Source: Huaxiibacter chinensis
GTDB lineage: Bacteria > Pseudomonadota > Gammaproteobacteria > Enterobacterales > Enterobacteriaceae
Reading direction: 5' to 3'
Length of the DNA stretch: 64,000 bases
Assembly (NCBI RefSeq): GCF_022171985.1
Contig: NZ_JAJVHF010000001.1
Span: 372,001 to 436,000, forward strand
The position numbers were made by a program, and so were the translations under genes. The notes beneath the pieces were generated by a model. It made no database searches and had not been told where the DNA came from. It saw nothing but the letters and a program-made list of their open reading frames with translations. Positions 16,142-25,934 of the stretch are shown one piece after another; positions within the stretch are counted from its first letter, which is position 1, and each line of letters begins with the position of its first letter.

Positions 16142-19100
16142 ATGGCAACGACCACCATGGGCGTTAAGCTTGACGATGCGACCCGCGAACGGATTAGAAA
16201 CGCCGCCTCGCGCATTGACCGCACACCGCACTGGCTTATTAAGCAGGCCATCTTTAATTATCTGGAAAGACTGGAAAACGAAGAGGGCTTGCCGGAACTC
16301 CCTGCCCTGCTGACGGGCACCGCGAATGAAAGCGACGAGATCACCACGGTTATCGAGGAAAATCATCAGCCGTTCCTCGATTTCGCAGAACATATTTTGC
16401 CGCAGTCGGTGAGCCGCGCGGCCATTACCGCGGCCTGGCGTCGGGCAGAAACCGATGCCGTGCCTATGCTCCTTGAGCAGGCCCGTCTGCCGGAGCCGAT
16501 TGCTGAGCAGGCGCATAAGCTTGCCTGGCAGCTGGCAGATAAACTACGTCATCAAAAAACAGCCTCAGGCCGCGCCGGAATGGTGCAGAGCCTGCTTCAG
16601 GAATTTTCGCTCTCCTCGCAGGAAGGCGTGGCACTGATGTGCCTGGCCGAAGCGCTGCTGCGTATTCCCGATAAAGCTACCCGTGACGCGCTGATCCGCG
16701 ACAAAATCAGCAATGGAAACTGGCAGTCGCACATTGGCCGCAGCCCGTCTCTGTTTGTGAATGCCGCGACCTGGGGTCTGCTCTTTACCGGCAGGCTGGT
16801 GTCGACGCACAACGAAGCCAGCCTTTCCCGCTCCCTGAGCCGTATTATTGGCAAAGGCGGCGAACCGCTGATCCGCAAAGGCGTGGATATGGCGATGCGC
16901 CTGATGGGCGAACAATTTGTGACCGGCGAGACCATCGCCGAAGCGCTGGCAAACGCCCGCAAGCTTGAAGACAAAGGGTTCCGCTACTCGTACGACATGC
17001 TGGGGGAAGCGGCCTTAACCGCCACCGACGCACAGGCCTATATGGTTTCTTATCAGCAGGCCATCCACGCCATTGGTAAAGCCTCGAACGGCCGCGGGAT
17101 TTATGAAGGCCCGGGTATTTCTATTAAGCTGTCGGCTTTGCACCCGCGCTATAGCCGCGCACAGTACGACCGCGTGATGGACGAACTCTATCCGCGCCTG
17201 AAATCCCTCACCCTTCTGGCGCGTCAGTATGATATCGGGATCAACATCGATGCCGAAGAGGCCGACCGACTGGAGATCTCTCTCGATCTGTTGGAAAAAC
17301 TCTGCTTCGAGCCAGAGCTGGCGGGCTGGAACGGGATCGGCTTTGTTATCCAGGCGTACATGAAGCGCTGTCCGTTCGTTATCGACTCGCTGATCGACCT
17401 GGCCTCCCGCAGCCGTCGCCGTCTGATGATCCGACTGGTGAAAGGCGCGTACTGGGACAGCGAAATTAAACGCGCTCAGATGGAAGGTCTGGAAGGTTAT
17501 CCGGTCTATACCCGTAAGGTCTACACCGACGTCTCATACCTTGCCTGCGCGAAAAAACTGCTGGCGGTCCCTAATCTTATCTACCCACAGTTCGCCACCC
17601 ATAACGCCCACACGCTGGCCGCGATTTACAGCCTCGCCGGACAGAACTATTACCCGGGTCAATACGAATTCCAGTGTCTGCATGGCATGGGCGAACCTCT
17701 GTACGAACAGGTCACCGGTAAAGTGGCTGAGGGCAAGCTGAACCGCCCTTGTCGTATTTATGCCCCGGTAGGCACCCACGAAACGCTGCTGGCCTATCTG
17801 GTGCGCCGTCTGCTGGAGAACGGTGCGAACACCTCCTTCGTCAACCGCATTGCGGACAACACCCTGCCGCTGGATGAACTGGTTGCAGATCCCGTGCAGG
17901 CCGTGGAAAAACTGGCGGCACAGGAAGGTCAGATCGGTCTGCCACATCCGAAAATTCCTCTGCCGCGTGCGCTGTACGGCAGCGACCGCGTCAACTCAGC
18001 GGGTCTGGATCTGGCGAACGAACATCGTCTGGCCTCCCTCTCCTCTGCCCTGCTGAACAGCGCCCTGCAAAAATGGCAGGCCAAACCAATGCTGGAGCAT
18101 CCGGTTGAGGCAGGCGAAATGGAGCCGGTGATTAACCCGGCAGAGCCAAAAGACATTGTTGGTTACGTGCGTGAAGCCAGCGAGAGCGAGGTCGAGCAGG
18201 CCCTTGAAAGTGCGGTGAATAACGCGCCGATCTGGTTTGCCACCCCGCCGCAGGAGCGCGCCGCCATTCTGGAACGCGCGGCGATTCTGATGGAAGATCA
18301 GATGCAACAGCTGATCGGAATCCTGGTTCGTGAAGCCGGGAAAACCTTCAGCAACGCGATTGCTGAAGTGCGCGAAGCGGTCGACTTCCTGCATTATTAC
18401 GCCGGTCAGGTTCGTCACGATTTTGATAACGAGACTCACCGCCCGCTCGGGCCTGTTGTCTGTATCAGCCCGTGGAACTTCCCGCTGGCCATTTTCACCG
18501 GACAAATTGCAGCCGCCCTGGCCGCAGGCAACAGCGTACTGGCGAAACCTGCTGAGCAGACGCCGCTGATTGCAGCCCAGGGGATCGCCATCCTGCTTGA
18601 AGCAGGTGTTCCTGCGGGCGTGGTCCAGCTGCTGCCGGGCCGTGGGGAAACGGTAGGGGCGAAGCTGACGGGTGATAACCGCGTACGCGGCGTCATGTTT
18701 ACCGGCTCTACCGAGGTCGCCACGCTGTTACAGCGCAACATTGCCACCCGCCTGGATCCACAGGGACGTCCGACGCCGCTGATTGCCGAAACCGGCGGAA
18801 TGAATGCCATGATTGTCGACTCCTCTGCGTTGACAGAACAGGTGGTCGTGGATGTGCTGGCCTCCGCCTTCGACAGCGCGGGTCAACGCTGCTCCGCCCT
18901 GCGCGTGCTTTGCCTGCAGGACGATATCGCCGATCACACGCTGAAAATGCTGCGCGGCGCGATGGCAGAGTGCCGGATGGGCAACCCTGGTCGCCTTACT
19001 ACCGACATCGGTCCGGTGATAGACGCCGAGGCGAAAGCCAATATTGAACAGCATATTCAAACCATGCGCGCGAAAGGCCGTCCGGTCTTCCAGGCCGTGC

Positions 19101-20104
19101 GTGAAAACAGCGAAGATGCCCGCGAATGGAACAGCGGCACCTTTGTGGCGCCAACGCTGATTGAGCTCAACAGCTTCGATGAGCTGAAAAAAGAGGTGTT
19201 CGGCCCGGTACTGCACGTGGTGCGCTACAACCGCAACAACCTGGGCGCGCTGGTCGATAACATCAACGCCTCCGGCTACGGCCTGACGCTCGGCGTACAT
19301 ACCCGTATCGACGAAACCATCGCCCAGGTCACGGGCAGTGCGAAGGTCGGTAACCTGTACGTCAACCGTAACATGGTGGGTGCCGTGGTCGGCGTGCAGC
19401 CGTTCGGCGGCGAAGGCTTGTCGGGCACCGGTCCGAAAGCGGGTGGCCCGCTCTATCTTTATCGTCTGCTGGCTCATCGTCCGGAGAATGCTTTAGCGAT
19501 GACCCTGGCTCGTCAGGATGCGGAACAGCCGGTCGATGCACAGCTGAAAACGCTGATCGCTCAGCCGCTGGACGCGCTGGCAAAATGGGCGGAGAAACGT
19601 CCGGATCTGCTTGCGCTGTGTCAGCAGTATGGAGAGCAGGCTCAGGCCGGCACGCAACGTCTGCTGCCGGGTCCGACGGGCGAACGCAATACCTGGACCC
19701 TGATGCCACGCGAGCGCGTATTGTGCATGGCAGATAACGAACAGGATGCGCTGATCCAGCTGGCTGCCGCGATGGCAACAGGTTGTGAGGTGTTGTGGGC
19801 TGAGGATGGCCTGCATCGCGATCTGGCTAAACAGTTGCCAAAAGAGGTGACCTCGCGGATCCATTTCGCCAAGCCGGATGTGTTAACGACCCAGCGTTAC
19901 GACGCCGTGATTTATCACGGGGACTCCGATCAGCTGCGGGAACTGTGCGAACAGGTTGCGGCCCGTGAAGGGGCAATTGTCTCGGTTCAGGGCTTCGCCC
20001 GGGGTGAAACCAACCTGCTGCTGGAGCGGCTTTATGTTGAACACTCGCTTAGCGTCAATACCGCTGCGGCAGGCGGAAACGCCAGCCTGATGACAATCGG
20101 CTAA
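16142..20104 (+). CDS. putA: Trifunctional PutA: transcriptional repressor, proline dehydrogenase, P5C dehydrogenase
   Basis: This 1320-residue protein oxidises proline to glutamate and also represses the put genes. An N-terminal ribbon-helix-helix DNA-binding domain (about 1-47, TTMGVKLDDATRERI) is followed by the FAD proline dehydrogenase barrel (about 260-610). Next comes the NAD aldehyde dehydrogenase domain (about 650-1120), with the catalytic Glu in AETGGMN and Cys in SAGQRCSALR, and then a C-terminal domain. The ATG at 16142 gives exactly the E. coli length; an ATG seven codons upstream is less likely. PutA is cytosolic when bound to DNA and membrane-associated when reduced. Confidence 0.98.
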   Translation: MATTTMGVKLDDATRERIRNAASRIDRTPHWLIKQAIFNYLERLENEEGLPELPALLTGTANESDEITTVIEENHQPFLDFAEHILPQSVSRAAITAAWRRAETDAVPMLLEQARLPEPIAEQAHKLAWQLADKLRHQKTASGRAGMVQSLLQEFSLSSQEGVALMCLAEALLRIPDKATRDALIRDKISNGNWQSHIGRSPSLFVNAATWGLLFTGRLVSTHNEASLSRSLSRIIGKGGEPLIRKGVDMAMRLMGEQFVTGETIAEALANARKLEDKGFRYSYDMLGEAALTATDAQAYMVSYQQAIHAIGKASNGRGIYEGPGISIKLSALHPRYSRAQYDRVMDELYPRLKSLTLLARQYDIGINIDAEEADRLEISLDLLEKLCFEPELAGWNGIGFVIQAYMKRCPFVIDSLIDLASRSRRRLMIRLVKGAYWDSEIKRAQMEGLEGYPVYTRKVYTDVSYLACAKKLLAVPNLIYPQFATHNAHTLAAIYSLAGQNYYPGQYEFQCLHGMGEPLYEQVTGKVAEGKLNRPCRIYAPVGTHETLLAYLVRRLLENGANTSFVNRIADNTLPLDELVADPVQAVEKLAAQEGQIGLPHPKIPLPRALYGSDRVNSAGLDLANEHRLASLSSALLNSALQKWQAKPMLEHPVEAGEMEPVINPAEPKDIVGYVREASESEVEQALESAVNNAPIWFATPPQERAAILERAAILMEDQMQQLIGILVREAGKTFSNAIAEVREAVDFLHYYAGQVRHDFDNETHRPLGPVVCISPWNFPLAIFTGQIAAALAAGNSVLAKPAEQTPLIAAQGIAILLEAGVPAGVVQLLPGRGETVGAKLTGDNRVRGVMFTGSTEVATLLQRNIATRLDPQGRPTPLIAETGGMNAMIVDSSALTEQVVVDVLASAFDSAGQRCSALRVLCLQDDIADHTLKMLRGAMAECRMGNPGRLTTDIGPVIDAEAKANIEQHIQTMRAKGRPVFQAVRENSEDAREWNSGTFVAPTLIELNSFDELKKEVFGPVLHVVRYNRNNLGALVDNINASGYGLTLGVHTRIDETIAQVTGSAKVGNLYVNRNMVGAVVGVQPFGGEGLSGTGPKAGGPLYLYRLLAHRPENALAMTLARQDAEQPVDAQLKTLIAQPLDALAKWAEKRPDLLALCQQYGEQAQAGTQRLLPGPTGERNTWTLMPRERVLCMADNEQDALIQLAAAMATGCEVLWAEDGLHRDLAKQLPKEVTSRIHFAKPDVLTTQRYDAVIYHGDSDQLRELCEQVAAREGAIVSVQGFARGETNLLLERLYVEHSLSVNTAAAGGNASLMTIG

Positions 20105-20117
20105 CGCTATGATAATA

Positions 20118-20143
20118 AGGCTCCGGTAACGGGGCCTTTTTTT
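20118..20143 (+). terminator. Terminator of putA
   Basis: The stem AGGCTCC / GGGGCCT (one G-T pair) with a six-base loop is followed by seven T residues. Confidence 0.8.
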
Positions 20144-20156
20144 ATTGGGTGAGAAC

Positions 20157-20552
20157 ATGAAATATGTAGTGATTGCCGGGGCAGCCTTGCTGCTCAGCAC
20201 CAGTGCGCTGGCGGACGAATGTGCTAACGCCAGCACGCAGACAGAACTGAATACCTGTACCGCACAGCAGTATCAGAGCGCGGATCAGAAACTGAATCAG
20301 ACCTGGCAGGCGGTACTGAAACGCGCCGCCGTACCGCAGCGCGATCTGTTGAAAAAAGCCCAACAGGCGTGGATAGCCCTGCGCGACGCAGACTGTGCCT
20401 TTGCCGCATCGGGCACCGAGGGCGGCAGTATCCAGCCTATGATTGCAAACCAGTGCATGACCGAGAAAACCGTCGAGCGTGAAGCGTACCTTGCGTCACT
20501 GATGCAGTGTGAGGAAGGCGATTTAAGCTGCCCGCTTCCGCCGGGCAATTAA
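20157..20552 (+). CDS. DUF1311/LprI-like secreted protein
   Basis: This 131-residue protein has a signal peptide (residues 1-19, ending ALA) and a mature part of the DUF1311 (LprI-like) type. That family carries conserved cysteines and the helical pattern seen in KKAQQAWIALRDADCAF. Six cysteines in the mature protein suggest disulfides in the periplasm. I chose the ATG at 20157 over an upstream TTG because it begins the signal peptide directly and follows GGTGAG. The stop codon overlaps the rutR stop by four bases, with rutR convergent. Family members inhibit lysozyme in some species; this one is untested. Confidence 0.8.
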   Translation: MKYVVIAGAALLLSTSALADECANASTQTELNTCTAQQYQSADQKLNQTWQAVLKRAAVPQRDLLKKAQQAWIALRDADCAFAASGTEGGSIQPMIANQCMTEKTVEREAYLASLMQCEEGDLSCPLPPGN

Positions 20553-21187
20553 CGCAGGCGGATCCCTTCGATAATCATCCGCTGAACGTTGTCCACCGCA
20601 CTCTGGAAAAACGCCTCGTCCTGAAGCGTTTTTCCGGTCACCGCTTCAACCTGACTGGCGAAATCCGCATAGTGTTGCGTCGAGGCCCAAATCATAAAAA
20701 TAAGGTGATGAGGGTCAACGGGGGCCAGCTTGCCGCTTGCTACCCAGCCCGCAATAATCGCCGACTTGTCTTCGATCAGCTGCTTTAAATCACCGCTCAG
20801 TTCAGCCTGCAAAAGCGGCGCGCCTTGCAACATCTCCATGCAGAAGAGCTTTGACGCCTGCGGATAATCCCGCGATACCTCAAGCTTGAGCCGGATGTAC
20901 TCTTTAATCGCCACCAGCGGCGCGAACTCTTCCCGGAACGCCTTTAGCGGCGCGAGCCAGATATCCAGAATTTGCTGTAGCACGGCGACGTAGAGCGCCT
21001 CTTTGGACGGGTAATAGTAGAGCAGGTTGGTTTTCGATACCCCGGACAGCTCCGCGACCTGTTCCAGACGCGTGCCATGAATGCCAAATTGCGAAAAGGT
21101 GTCCAGGGCAGCGCGCAAAATGGCCTGCTTTTTTGCGCTTACCGCGCGAGAACGTTTTCCGGGGGTGGGTACGATAGTGTGCGTCAT
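20549..21187 (-). CDS. rutR: TetR-family regulator RutR
   Basis: This 212-residue protein matches E. coli RutR over its whole length. The N-terminal helix-turn-helix (SKTNLLYYYPSKEALY, about 52-67) and the ligand-binding core (FCMEMLQGAPLL, IWASTQHYADFASQVEA) are both present. RutR binds uracil and thymine and controls pyrimidine use, purine and pyrimidine synthesis and glutamine supply. In E. coli the divergent rutABCDEFG operon lies next to it. Here those genes are absent. Instead its start overlaps the stop of an EamA-type transporter gene by four bases (ATGA), implying cotranscription with it. Confidence 0.95.
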   Translation of the reverse strand: MTHTIVPTPGKRSRAVSAKKQAILRAALDTFSQFGIHGTRLEQVAELSGVSKTNLLYYYPSKEALYVAVLQQILDIWLAPLKAFREEFAPLVAIKEYIRLKLEVSRDYPQASKLFCMEMLQGAPLLQAELSGDLKQLIEDKSAIIAGWVASGKLAPVDPHHLIFMIWASTQHYADFASQVEAVTGKTLQDEAFFQSAVDNVQRMIIEGIRLR

Positions 21188-22095
21188 GCGCCCTCTCCTT
21201 GCTGCTTTTGCGCCTCTCGCCGACGCTTTTTAAGCTTTAGCTCGCTAACCAGCACGCCAATGATAATGAACGCCGCACCGACCAGCGCGAGCATGGGCAA
21301 TCGCTCTCCCGCCAGGCGACCAAAAATACCGGCCCAGACCGGCTCGCCCGTATAGATAACCGTGGCGCGCGTGGGTGAGACGCTCCGCTGCGCCCAGTTC
21401 ATGGTGACCTGGATGATAGCGCTGAAAATGCCTAACCCAAGGGCGACGATAATCAACCCCGACGACATGGGTGGCACGCGCTCACCTGCAGGCACCATGG
21501 CGGCAAAGGCCACCAGCGACGCGGTGGTCAGTTGTACGACGGTCACGCGCTTGACGTCGACCTCTCCAGCCCAGGCGCTGATCAGAATTATTTCAGCCGC
21601 GATGGCTACGGCGCCAATCAGGGTGATGATCTCGCCGGGTCCCATCGCCAGTAGGTTATCACCCGGGCCTGCCAGTAAAACCAGCCCGGTAAAGGCCAGA
21701 ACAATCCCGATGCAGGACATCAGGCCCGGCATTCTGCCGAGGCAGAGCCACTGAAGAAGCGGCACCAGAGGCACATACATGGCGGTAATAAACGCCGATT
21801 TGCTGCTGGGAATGGTCTGTAATCCCCAGGTTTGCAGGCTGTAGCCCATGGCAATGGCTATGCCAATCGCCACCCCGGCAAACAACTCTTTACGGGTTAA
21901 TCCCTTGAGCGTTTTGAATGAAATCAAGGCCACCGCCAGCGCGGCCGTGGCGAAACGCAGTCCGACGAAGAAAAAGGGATCGCTCAGCGTGACGGCATAT
22001 TGAACAGCGAGGAAGGTTCCGCCCCAGAACATGGTGATCAAAATCAGGAGCGCTTCCTGAGGCTTAATGGAGAAGGTATAGCGTGATGCAGACAT
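21184..22095 (-). CDS. EamA/DMT-family transporter
   Basis: This 303-residue protein has about ten membrane segments in two EamA repeats, typical of the drug/metabolite transporter superfamily. The second repeat ends at a basic C-terminal tail (KLKKRRREAQKQ). Members export amino acids, nucleotides or metabolites; the substrate cannot be read from the sequence. Its stop codon overlaps the rutR start, so the two are translationally coupled. This suggests a link to pyrimidines, but that is inference from context only. Confidence 0.85.
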   Translation of the reverse strand: MSASRYTFSIKPQEALLILITMFWGGTFLAVQYAVTLSDPFFFVGLRFATAALAVALISFKTLKGLTRKELFAGVAIGIAIAMGYSLQTWGLQTIPSSKSAFITAMYVPLVPLLQWLCLGRMPGLMSCIGIVLAFTGLVLLAGPGDNLLAMGPGEIITLIGAVAIAAEIILISAWAGEVDVKRVTVVQLTTASLVAFAAMVPAGERVPPMSSGLIIVALGLGIFSAIIQVTMNWAQRSVSPTRATVIYTGEPVWAGIFGRLAGERLPMLALVGAAFIIIGVLVSELKLKKRRREAQKQQGEGA

Positions 22096-22164
22096 GGGAT
22101 ACCAGAGAAAAAAGGGATTCCCCTAGTGTGCGTTGCATCGCAGGACAGTTCAATGTGGCAGATA

Positions 22165-22190
22165 CAAAAAACCGCCGGGAGACCCGGCGG
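22165..22190 (-). terminator. Terminator of ymdF
   Basis: On the minus strand the stem CCGCCGGG / CCCGGCGG with loop TCT is followed by six T residues. Confidence 0.85.
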
Positions 22191-22236
22191 CTGGGGGGAT
22201 TTCAGGCGTTACGCGCTGAAACGGGCAGTCAGCACC

Positions 22237-22410
22237 TTAATTCTTGCTGCTACCGTGGCTGTTTTTGCCCCCTTTTTTGCCAGCTTCTGATGCTCTTTGC
22301 GGGTCATTTTTGAAATTACCCCCGCTCTGCTGGCCACCTTTACGACCTGCTTCTGATGCTCTGTCACGGTCTTCAGCGAAATTACCTGAGCCACCACGAT
22401 GGTTTGCCAT
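22237..22410 (-). CDS. ymdF: KGG-repeat stress protein YmdF
   Basis: This 57-residue protein was translated directly from the minus strand. It contains two KGG repeats, RASEAGRKGG and RASEAGKKGG, each preceded by a SG-NF segment, the pattern of the general stress protein family (GsiB-like). It matches E. coli YmdF and lies next to wrbA as there. The ATG at 22408-22410 follows GGAGGTTAG, a good ribosome-binding site. It is a small hydrophilic protein, likely stress-induced. The function is unknown. Confidence 0.9.
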   Translation of the reverse strand: MANHRGGSGNFAEDRDRASEAGRKGGQQSGGNFKNDPQRASEAGKKGGKNSHGSSKN

Positions 22411-23399
<989 letters not shown>

Positions 23400-23417
23400 C
23401 CTTAAAAGGAGGCATGC

Positions 23418-23645
23418 ATGCCAACTCAAGAATCGAAAGCTCATCACGTAGGGGAATGGGCAAGCTTACGTAATACTTCGCCAGAAATTGCCGAAGCCAT
23501 TTTTGAACTCGCCAACTATGACGAAAAGCTGGCTGAAAAAATCTGGGAAGAAGGCAGTGACGAAGTGCTGCCTCTGGCCTTCAGCAAAACGGACAAAGAC
23601 TCGCTGTTCTGGGGCGAGCAAACCATCGAACGTAAAAACGTCTAA
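23418..23645 (+). CDS. yccJ: Conserved small protein YccJ
   Basis: This 75-residue acidic protein matches E. coli YccJ, a cytosolic protein of unknown function. The strong ribosome-binding site AAAGGAGG precedes the ATG at 23418, and an overlapping ATG four bases earlier is out of frame. It forms an operon with wrbA, 18 bases upstream. The operon ends at the hairpin directly after it. Confidence 0.9.
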   Translation: MPTQESKAHHVGEWASLRNTSPEIAEAIFELANYDEKLAEKIWEEGSDEVLPLAFSKTDKDSLFWGEQTIERKNV

Positions 23646-23651
23646 ACGAAT

Positions 23652-23674
23652 CCCCCGCCGAAGCGGGGGTTTTT
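23652..23674. terminator. Terminator after yccJ, shared with agp
   Basis: The stem CCCCCGC / GCGGGGG with loop CGAA is followed by five T residues. It lies between the convergent yccJ and agp genes. Confidence 0.85.
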
Positions 23675-23675
23675 C

Positions 23676-24917
23676 TTATTTCGCCGCGTTATTCATGACC
23701 GTATTGAACTGGTCTACGGGACAGAATCCGTTGGTGTCGACAGGGCAACCTTTCAGTTCCAGCGTGACGCGCTGTGCCGGGGATTTCAGCGATAACACGT
23801 CGGCATTACGCAGTTGCTCCGAGCTCTGATAGACATACTCGATTTTCATCAGATCGCGGTTGGCATTTTTGTCATGCCAGCGCTGGAAGACAATTTTACC
23901 GCCAATCGGCGTACGTTCGTGCTGGTCATGCAGCTGGTATGGCTTAAACTCCAGTGCCGTCAGCAGAGAGGCAATGTTAGAATCGTGTCCTGCCAGCAGG
24001 GTGATTTTTGCCGCTTTGCTCTGGTCCGTGACTAAGGCCTTATCAATGTATTTCACTAAGGGTTTCGCCACGTTTTGCGCTACTTCCGTCGAGGTAAATA
24101 GCGAGTCCTGATAACCATTTTTCAGCTTCGACAAGACGCGCCATTGCTGATCGGTTTTGATTTCTCCCCAGGCCACCTGGTCCATCGGGAAGCCTTCGTA
24201 ATATTGCAGCGTAAAAGCATCCACCAGCGAATTACCCACTTTCAGCGGGCCAGATACCCCAGGCTCTTTCTCGTAATCCGCCGTGAAGGTATCTTTCGCC
24301 TGCGTTAAATCGCACACCTTCTTCTCTTTACAGGACGGCGAATCGGTGTAATTCGTCATCTTTTCCAGCAGCTTATAGCTATCGTTAAGCTGCAGTTTCT
24401 GCCGTTCCGTCTCCATGGCTTTCAGCGCTTTTTCACGGAACTCTGGGGAGTTGTCGGTGATCACCGGGTTAAAGGTGGGATCCATGGTGCCCATTTTTTC
24501 CTGATGATGGACAGGAATATCACAGCCCGGGAAGGCCCCGGTGATAAAGAATTGCGCGGTGGCAACGGTGCGTTGCAGGCTGTTTGCGTACGCATAAACG
24601 GCCTCAGGTGGCGGACACTCTCCCGTCGTGACCATCCCTTGCTCGGCCAGCCATTCACGCATGTAATGGCCCATATAGACCTCAAGGATACCGCCCTTGG
24701 TGGTTAACTGCCCGCCGGGCACTTCCCATTCGGGCCATTTATTTGGGGTGGATTGTTCCAGCACACTGCCGTTATTGCCCAGCGGCGCACGCAGGTTGTG
24801 GCGACTCATGATTAATACCTGCTGTAACTGGTATCCCTCTGGCGCGGGCTGCGCCTGTACGCCCGATACCATCGTGACACTTCCCGCCACGGCCAGAGCC
24901 AGTATTGCTTTTCTCAT
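23676..24917 (-). CDS. agp: Periplasmic glucose-1-phosphatase Agp
   Basis: This 413-residue histidine acid phosphatase scavenges glucose from glucose-1-phosphate in the periplasm. It has a signal peptide (1-22, ending VQA). The phosphohistidine motif is SRHNLRAP (the family form is RHGxRxP, with Asn here as in E. coli Agp), and the proton-donor HD motif is GHDSNIAS. The length matches E. coli Agp (413). It is convergent with wrbA-yccJ, as in E. coli. Confidence 0.96.
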   Translation of the reverse strand: MRKAILALAVAGSVTMVSGVQAQPAPEGYQLQQVLIMSRHNLRAPLGNNGSVLEQSTPNKWPEWEVPGGQLTTKGGILEVYMGHYMREWLAEQGMVTTGECPPPEAVYAYANSLQRTVATAQFFITGAFPGCDIPVHHQEKMGTMDPTFNPVITDNSPEFREKALKAMETERQKLQLNDSYKLLEKMTNYTDSPSCKEKKVCDLTQAKDTFTADYEKEPGVSGPLKVGNSLVDAFTLQYYEGFPMDQVAWGEIKTDQQWRVLSKLKNGYQDSLFTSTEVAQNVAKPLVKYIDKALVTDQSKAAKITLLAGHDSNIASLLTALEFKPYQLHDQHERTPIGGKIVFQRWHDKNANRDLMKIEYVYQSSEQLRNADVLSLKSPAQRVTLELKGCPVDTNGFCPVDQFNTVMNNAAK

Positions 24918-25043
24918 CCTTCGTCCCTCGTGTTGTTATTGTTAAAACCAGTGTGACAGATTGACGATCGATTTCCGGGAAGTATTTCTCAAACTGATAG
25001 ATTGCACCAACAATGAGGGACGATTTCGGCAAAGAGGCGGTGT

Positions 25044-25547
25044 TTACCAGGCATGAAAGCCGGTGACTGCCCCGACAAAAATCCCTGCCCAAAGGCTGGC
25101 TGAAAGCAGGCTGATGAAGTAAACCTTTCCGGCATGAAGACGAAGAATGCCCGCCGCAAGCGGCACCAGATAGCGGAGTACGGCAAGAAAACGGGAGCTG
25201 AAAATCGCCATCACGCTGTTTTTGTGCAAGCTGTTCTGCACCCGAAGGAAGATCGCGGCGTGCCGTTCGGTCAGACGGGTAACATACCGCGTCTGCCCCA
25301 TTAATTGACCAACATGATAATTGAGCACGGACCCTGTCGCGGCCCCCAGCATGACCGCGCTCCATGTCAGCAGAGGGTGAAGAACAGACACGCTGACGCT
25401 GATGCCCGCAAGCAGCATCACCGAGGCAGGCGGCAGCACCGACGAAACAACTATCGTGGATTTACACCATGCCACCGCAAACAGCAGCGCAAACAGGTGC
25501 ACCGGGTAGAGCGAAAAATGATGTAATACGCTTTCCCACCCTGCCAT
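25044..25547 (-). CDS. DedA-family inner membrane protein
   Basis: This 167-residue protein belongs to the DedA/SNARE-associated family. It carries the family features of a glycine-rich segment (MLGAATGSVLNYHVGQ) and FSSRFLAVLRYLVPLAAG, with about four membrane segments. DedA proteins take part in lipid carrier recycling and membrane homeostasis. I chose the ATG at 25545-25547, with GAGG five bases upstream, over a GTG two codons earlier. It is shorter than the usual 190-220 residues. It is not the E. coli neighbour of agp, so it belongs to the variable stretch that begins here. Confidence 0.8.
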   Translation of the reverse strand: MAGWESVLHHFSLYPVHLFALLFAVAWCKSTIVVSSVLPPASVMLLAGISVSVSVLHPLLTWSAVMLGAATGSVLNYHVGQLMGQTRYVTRLTERHAAIFLRVQNSLHKNSVMAIFSSRFLAVLRYLVPLAAGILRLHAGKVYFISLLSASLWAGIFVGAVTGFHAW

Positions 25548-25712
25548 ATTCACCTCGCCTTTTTAAACAAACAGGCCTATTTAAAATGACCCTACCTCAA
25601 TGGCGCATCAACCTTTCGCGAAAATAGAATTATCTAAACGTTTCATCAACACGCTATCTGTTTTAAAGCAATGATTAAAAACTTCAGTATTATTCCTCCC
25701 GCTAAACAACGA

Positions 25713-25904
25713 TCTCGTTATGGCGAGGCTCCTGTACAAATACACGTTATCGCTCTGGTGGATTCGAGAGAATCTGCACAGGGTAAAACAGGCACTGTCG
25801 AATCAAGGCTTTGTCAGTATAACTTCCCTTACGGGATACGGTGTACAGTGCTGAACCCAGGACGTGGGGATCTCTTCGATATGCCCTGTCTTGCTCGCCC
25901 CTGA
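25713..25904 (+). promoter_or_regulatory. M-box (ykoK) magnesium riboswitch-like leader
   Basis: The leader contains the conserved M-box segments as I remember them: GGCGAGGCTCCTGTACAAAT at 25722-25741, GGGTAAAACAGGCA at 25781-25794, CAAGGC at 25804-25809 and GTGTACAGTGCTGAA at 25841-25855. GTACA near 25734 can pair with TGTAC near 25842. In addition GGCGAG (25722-25727) can pair with CTCGCC (25894-25899), closing the structure. It sits directly upstream of an mgtE gene, the classic M-box target. When Mg2+ is high the structure should lower expression. No clear rho-independent terminator is visible before the ATG, so the expression platform is unresolved (Rho or translational control). Confidence 0.85.
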
Positions 25905-25934
25905 GAGATTATTTAATCTAAAGGGAGTTTTATC

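Noticed and set aside
22209-22397. 62-codon minus-strand frame over ymdF
   Set aside because: It is the wrong frame of ymdF; the KGG-repeat protein in the neighbouring frame is the real gene.
23676-24917. Defective Agp because the motif is RHN instead of RHG
   Set aside because: E. coli Agp, which is active, has the same Asn at this position.
25671-25904. 77-codon open frame between the DedA and mgtE genes
   Set aside because: It coincides with the conserved M-box leader, lacks a convincing ribosome-binding site and its peptide shows no domain.
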